In this document: positions 60,901-64,000 of the stretch, piece after piece
Position numbering within the stretch: position 1 is the first letter of the stretch
Layout of the letters: the number at the start of each line of letters is the position of its first letter
The notes under the pieces: generated by a model
Told to the model about the DNA's origin: nothing
The model's input: only the letters and a program-made list of their open reading frames with translations
The model's database searches: none
Assembly (NCBI GenBank): GCA_023055355.1
Contig: JALJCS010000024.1
Location: 10,927,501-10,991,500 of the forward strand
Reading direction: 5' to 3'
Origin: Agelaius tricolor
Taxonomy: Eukaryota > Chordata > Aves > Passeriformes > Icteridae
DNA length: 64,000 nucleotides
Program-made: the position numbers and the translations under genes

Positions 60901-63197
60901 ACTACTGAAGTTTCTATCACAAAAAGTTGTCAGAAATACTATTAACATACCATATGCATGGTCATTATGGTTGTGGTTTGATTTTTGACTAAGAAAATTA
61001 GTACAATCATTCTCTTTTGAAGCCTATAAATAAGCATGTTGGACACTTTGTACACACTTGTAGTGTGGCCACCTGGGTGATTGCAGAAATATCTAAATAC
61101 CATTTGAATAACTGAAACAGTCTAAAATTAAGAGTAATATGAAGTCTTCCAATCCTTGGAGGTCAGTAGTCTATAATCTTTTTGCTTCAGAAGATAGTTT
61201 TTGCCTTCTTATTGAAACAATCATAACACATGTGAAACTGACTCATTTCAGACAAATAGGCTGTTTCCTGCATACGTTGTAAATAAATCATAAATCACAA
61301 AATCAATCTTAGAATAGTTCAGGTAGGAAGAGACTTCTGAAGTTCATCTAGTCTAACACCTTGCTCAGGCATGTCTAGTTACCTCAGGCAGAGTGATTTA
61401 TAACCAGCTATATTTATAATTATATAATCAGAACTAGAAATTCTAATTTATTTCATAATTATTAACATTCTTTAGATAAGGAAAGAAACATATCATTTGA
61501 TCTCAAGGGTAGCCTATAATTTTGTATTTTGTAATACCATTTAGTTTCATACACAGTACAAATGGCACCTCTAAAAACGTGGGCTTCAGTCCTGTTATGT
61601 GTGTGAGAATACAAATTAGCTGACCTAAGAAGCATAAATTTAAAAGAACTATATGGGATTATATACATGCATGAAGTGCAGAGCTGAGGTTTTAGGTTTT
61701 GCAATATAAAAGCAAAAGGTTTTAGCTCCTGGTAGAAATTACACTCAATTGGTAATTTTACAGTGTTTTTATTATAGAGAGATTCTAAAACAGAAGCATA
61801 AAATCCTACTGGAATTCATACCCTTGTGGTTAAAAAGGTTTCTGAAGTCTATTTTTGTTTAAAGAGTCAATGAAATAATAAACAAAATTATAGTGTGTTT
61901 ATATAATTTCTACTTAATTTTTATCAATGCAACTTTGACAATAAAGATATTAATTAAATAAATTTTTAATGTAGTGTTACTTTTTTATTACCACATGTCA
62001 AGTAGAACACGTGGTATTTGTAAAGAAGTTAGGTTGTGGCCCCATATAAAAGATAAATATTCATCCAAGTCAACACTAGTGATGTTATTTACTCTGTGAG
62101 GAATTGTAAAGATTAAGTTACTGATGCTGGCTTATATCATGAGGTCTGGTTAAGGTCCATGGATAAATTTTTACCTAGTCTTCATTCAAATAAGTCCAAA
62201 TTAAATCCAGTGAAAACTTGCTTGAAAAAAAGCTTAAAAAAAGGAAAAAAAACTCCACCCAACCACAAAAAAACCCCAAAAAACCCCAAAACAAACCCTC
62301 AAAACAAACCAAAACCAAGGTCTGGTTCAGTAATCTTGTAGCCAATTATGCTTTGTCGTACAGGTACAAACCCAATAATAACAGCAACAAAAAAATGAAC
62401 AAAGGGAAATGTATTTCAAAGTTCTTTAGGGTATTTAGAGTAATATGTTAGGATTTTTTTTTTGTGTGTGTGAAATACAGATACTGAAATTAAATCTGTG
62501 GTTCTTTATTAGGAGAACAAACCTTACAGCTCGTTGTGGTCTCTGAGTCACAGCGCGACCCCCCAGCCATGCTCAGGGAGGGCACACCAAGTGATTGTGT
62601 TACTTCCACTGTGCAGGTGTTGGGCTGGGGGATGTGAGCTGATTGTTCAGCTCCCAGGAGTGCCCATCTTGCTGTGGGGCTGCTGAGGGCTGTAATTCCT
62701 GCCCTCCATGGCTGCTTCAGTGCCACTGTCACCTGGGAGCCTGTCCTGCCCAGAGCTGGGCACTCTGCCAGGGGCTGGATGCCCTGGGCAGTGCAGGGCT
62801 GGCAACTCCTCCCTGGCCATGCAGGGGCTCTCCAGTGGTGATCCTGGTTAATGTACTGGGCAGAGGCTGTCACAAATTAGAGGCACTTAATTCATAGAGT
62901 CAATTATCTTCTTGAGCATTGATCTAATCTTATTTCCCTAAACAAGAACACAGATATTGATCAGCTTTCATTCCCCTAAAGAGGTTTTTGTATGTTTTAC
63001 AAATAGTTCCTAGACACTATAACTATACATAAAATTTTCTAATATCTTTTTCATTCGTAGGTGGGATTACATTATTTGCAGTGATTACTTTAATTTTGGA
63101 TTCCTTTAAAATTGGATATTATATTGATTTTTCAAACTGTTTATCACCAACTGAAGGCATTTTTCCTGCAACACATGCTGTCCACACCATCTTACAG
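57704..63197 (+). CDS. OTOP1: OTOP1, otopetrin-1 proton channel (5' part)
   Basis: Two coding exons, 57704-57989 and 63061-63197, join in phase to give 141 residues; the gene continues past the window (the full protein is close to 600 residues). After a short N-terminus comes the conserved AEILSSQYG motif. Membrane segments follow at about residues 28-48 (with FAWAVHAVGISKSHLL after it), 53-73 (LMLIQLLWMLWYL) and 97-117. The conserved KDTHAGARWL loop lies between segments 2 and 3, and LSPTEGIFPATHAVHT follows segment 3. Known role: a Zn2+-inhibited proton-selective channel of 12 membrane helices, needed for otoconia formation in the inner ear and for acid sensing in taste cells. The start is taken at 57704 because it is the nearest in-frame ATG, but an out-of-frame ATG at 57619 has a better context (GCCGCGATGG). 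Confidence 0.94.
61308..61372 (-). mobile_element. CR1 3'-end scrap
   Basis: Reverse-complement CR1 3'-end phrase ('agaatagttcaggtaggaagagacttctgaagttcatctagtctaac' type). Confidence 0.7.
62225..62320. repeat. A/C-rich low-complexity tract
   Basis: A-runs alternate with CC to CCCC; the minus strand has at least four G-runs of three or more and could fold into a quadruplex. Confidence 0.75.
63061..63197 (+). CDS. OTOP1: OTOP1 coding exon 2
   Basis: Acceptor TTCGTAG, donor GTAAAA. 45 codons after the split Cys96; third membrane segment and the TEGIFPATHAVHTILQ block. Confidence 0.95.
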
Positions 63198-64000
63198 GTA
63201 AAATTCACTGGTTGCGCTTTTATATTAATCTTTGTTTCTTTTCAAAAATATATTTTATCTTGTCATCAGTGTATTTAACAATAATTTGATTTCTGAGCAT
63301 ATCACAGAATACTTTTGAGGACTAAATTCTTTTGCATGTATAGTAAATTCAAGCTTTGCAACCTGAAGTTGCTTAGCCATAAAATTCATGGGTTTCAAAC
63401 ATGGGTTTGAAAAAAAGGATAATAAAAAACTGTTCTCCTGTAGTTGAAGTTACGTGACCTTTTTGTTTAGTTGAAGTTACATACAGAATTTTCAGGCTGA
63501 AATGAGTATTTTGGCTAAAGACAATTCCCTTGTTTATGTATGTAGGACTTGCCACACAAGTTCAATTCCATCTGTCTAACCTGATGTTCCTTTGTGGTTA
63601 GAGGCTGGGTAAAAAGGGACAAAACTCTTCCTACCTGGTCCTAAAACACTTGCACAACTTTCCTGTAAAAATGAACATGGATTTTCCTTCTAGAAGCATT
63701 TGGTTACTCTTATCAGTGGCTGCACAGAAGCAAACATAGTCAGTGACTCCTGTGAAATATTCCAGCTGCCTGTTTGTTGTTAGGCTTTGGGTCTAGAGTG
63801 TGTGGTGACACTCCATAGCTGATTGTTTCTCACATTAACTCCTCTGAACCCCTGTCAGCAGGTTTGTAGGGAAGAAGGAAAGAAAAAGCCACTCAGCTGA
63901 AATAATCATAGGCAGGCACTTTTATGAATTTTCCAAGGGGTTTATATCATTCAGAAATAAAAAGAAATGTTTTTCTAGCAGTTGTGATTGCATGTAAATG
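63198..64000 (+). other. OTOP1 intron 2 (start)
   Basis: No further OTOP1 exon before the window ends, and no repeat recognised. Confidence 0.7.

Larger units (their letters stand above)
57990..63060 (+). other. OTOP1 intron 1
   Basis: 5.1-kb intron. It contains a CR1 scrap at 61308-61372, an A/C-rich tract near 62225-62320 and a moderately GC-rich unidentified block at 62510-62860. No other exon was recognised. Confidence 0.7.

Noticed and set aside
1..64000. A previously undescribed gene system or cluster
   Set aside because: All exon-quality coding sequence belongs to four known genes in conserved order; what remains is introns, decayed repeats and unique noncoding DNA.

Overview
The window is vertebrate nuclear DNA, almost certainly from a bird and probably a songbird (passerine). 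The evidence is multi-exon genes with GT-AG introns, CpG-island promoters, several CR1 LINE fragments (one ending in the typical ATTCTATGATTCTA tail), a 5'-truncated SINE with a tRNA-Ile-like head and CR1-like tail, and two LTRs of a kind I associate with songbird endogenous retroviruses. There is no sign of prokaryotic or organelle sequence.

Four protein-coding genes are read exon by exon, with all codon phases consistent. ZBTB49 (minus strand, coding 28464 to 11691, 7 coding exons, 757 aa) is a BTB and seven-zinc-finger transcription factor. LYAR (plus strand, coding 30700 to 38451, 8 coding exons, 363 aa) is a nucleolar zinc-finger protein. TMEM128 (plus, coding 47742 to 52332, 4 coding exons, 173 aa) is a four-pass membrane protein. 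OTOP1 (plus, starting near 57704) is an otopetrin proton channel; only its first two coding exons (141 codons) lie inside the window. The order ZBTB49-LYAR-TMEM128-OTOP1 matches the human 4p16 order in mirror image, so this is conserved synteny.

Layout: 1 to about 11.0 kb is gene-poor sequence beyond the ZBTB49 3' end. It holds a CpG-rich patch at 2.8-3.3 kb, a 30-bp minisatellite, a pentamer array and a solo LTR with a 6-bp target duplication. ZBTB49 fills 11.0-29.9 kb, with an LTR, a CR1 and two strong hairpins in its introns. A CpG island at about 29.55-30.4 kb is a shared head-to-head promoter for ZBTB49 and LYAR and carries a palindromic CACGTG site. LYAR runs to about 39.0 kb. An 8-kb intergenic stretch follows, then a truncated SINE just upstream of the TMEM128 CpG promoter (47.5-48.0 kb). 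TMEM128 ends with a 3'UTR exon at 53.7 kb, and OTOP1 begins in a CpG island at 57.5 kb.

The genes share no pathway: a p21/cell-cycle regulator, a ribosome-biogenesis and growth factor, an ER-type membrane protein and a vestibular/taste proton channel. The only evident functional coupling is the divergent ZBTB49/LYAR promoter. I found no convincing undescribed multi-gene system. The more interesting items are regulatory or structural: the switch-like pentamer array, a sense-oriented LTR with poly(A) signal before the last ZBTB49 exon, the LYAR stop codon inside a duplicated poly(A) hexamer, and the overlapping start codons of OTOP1.
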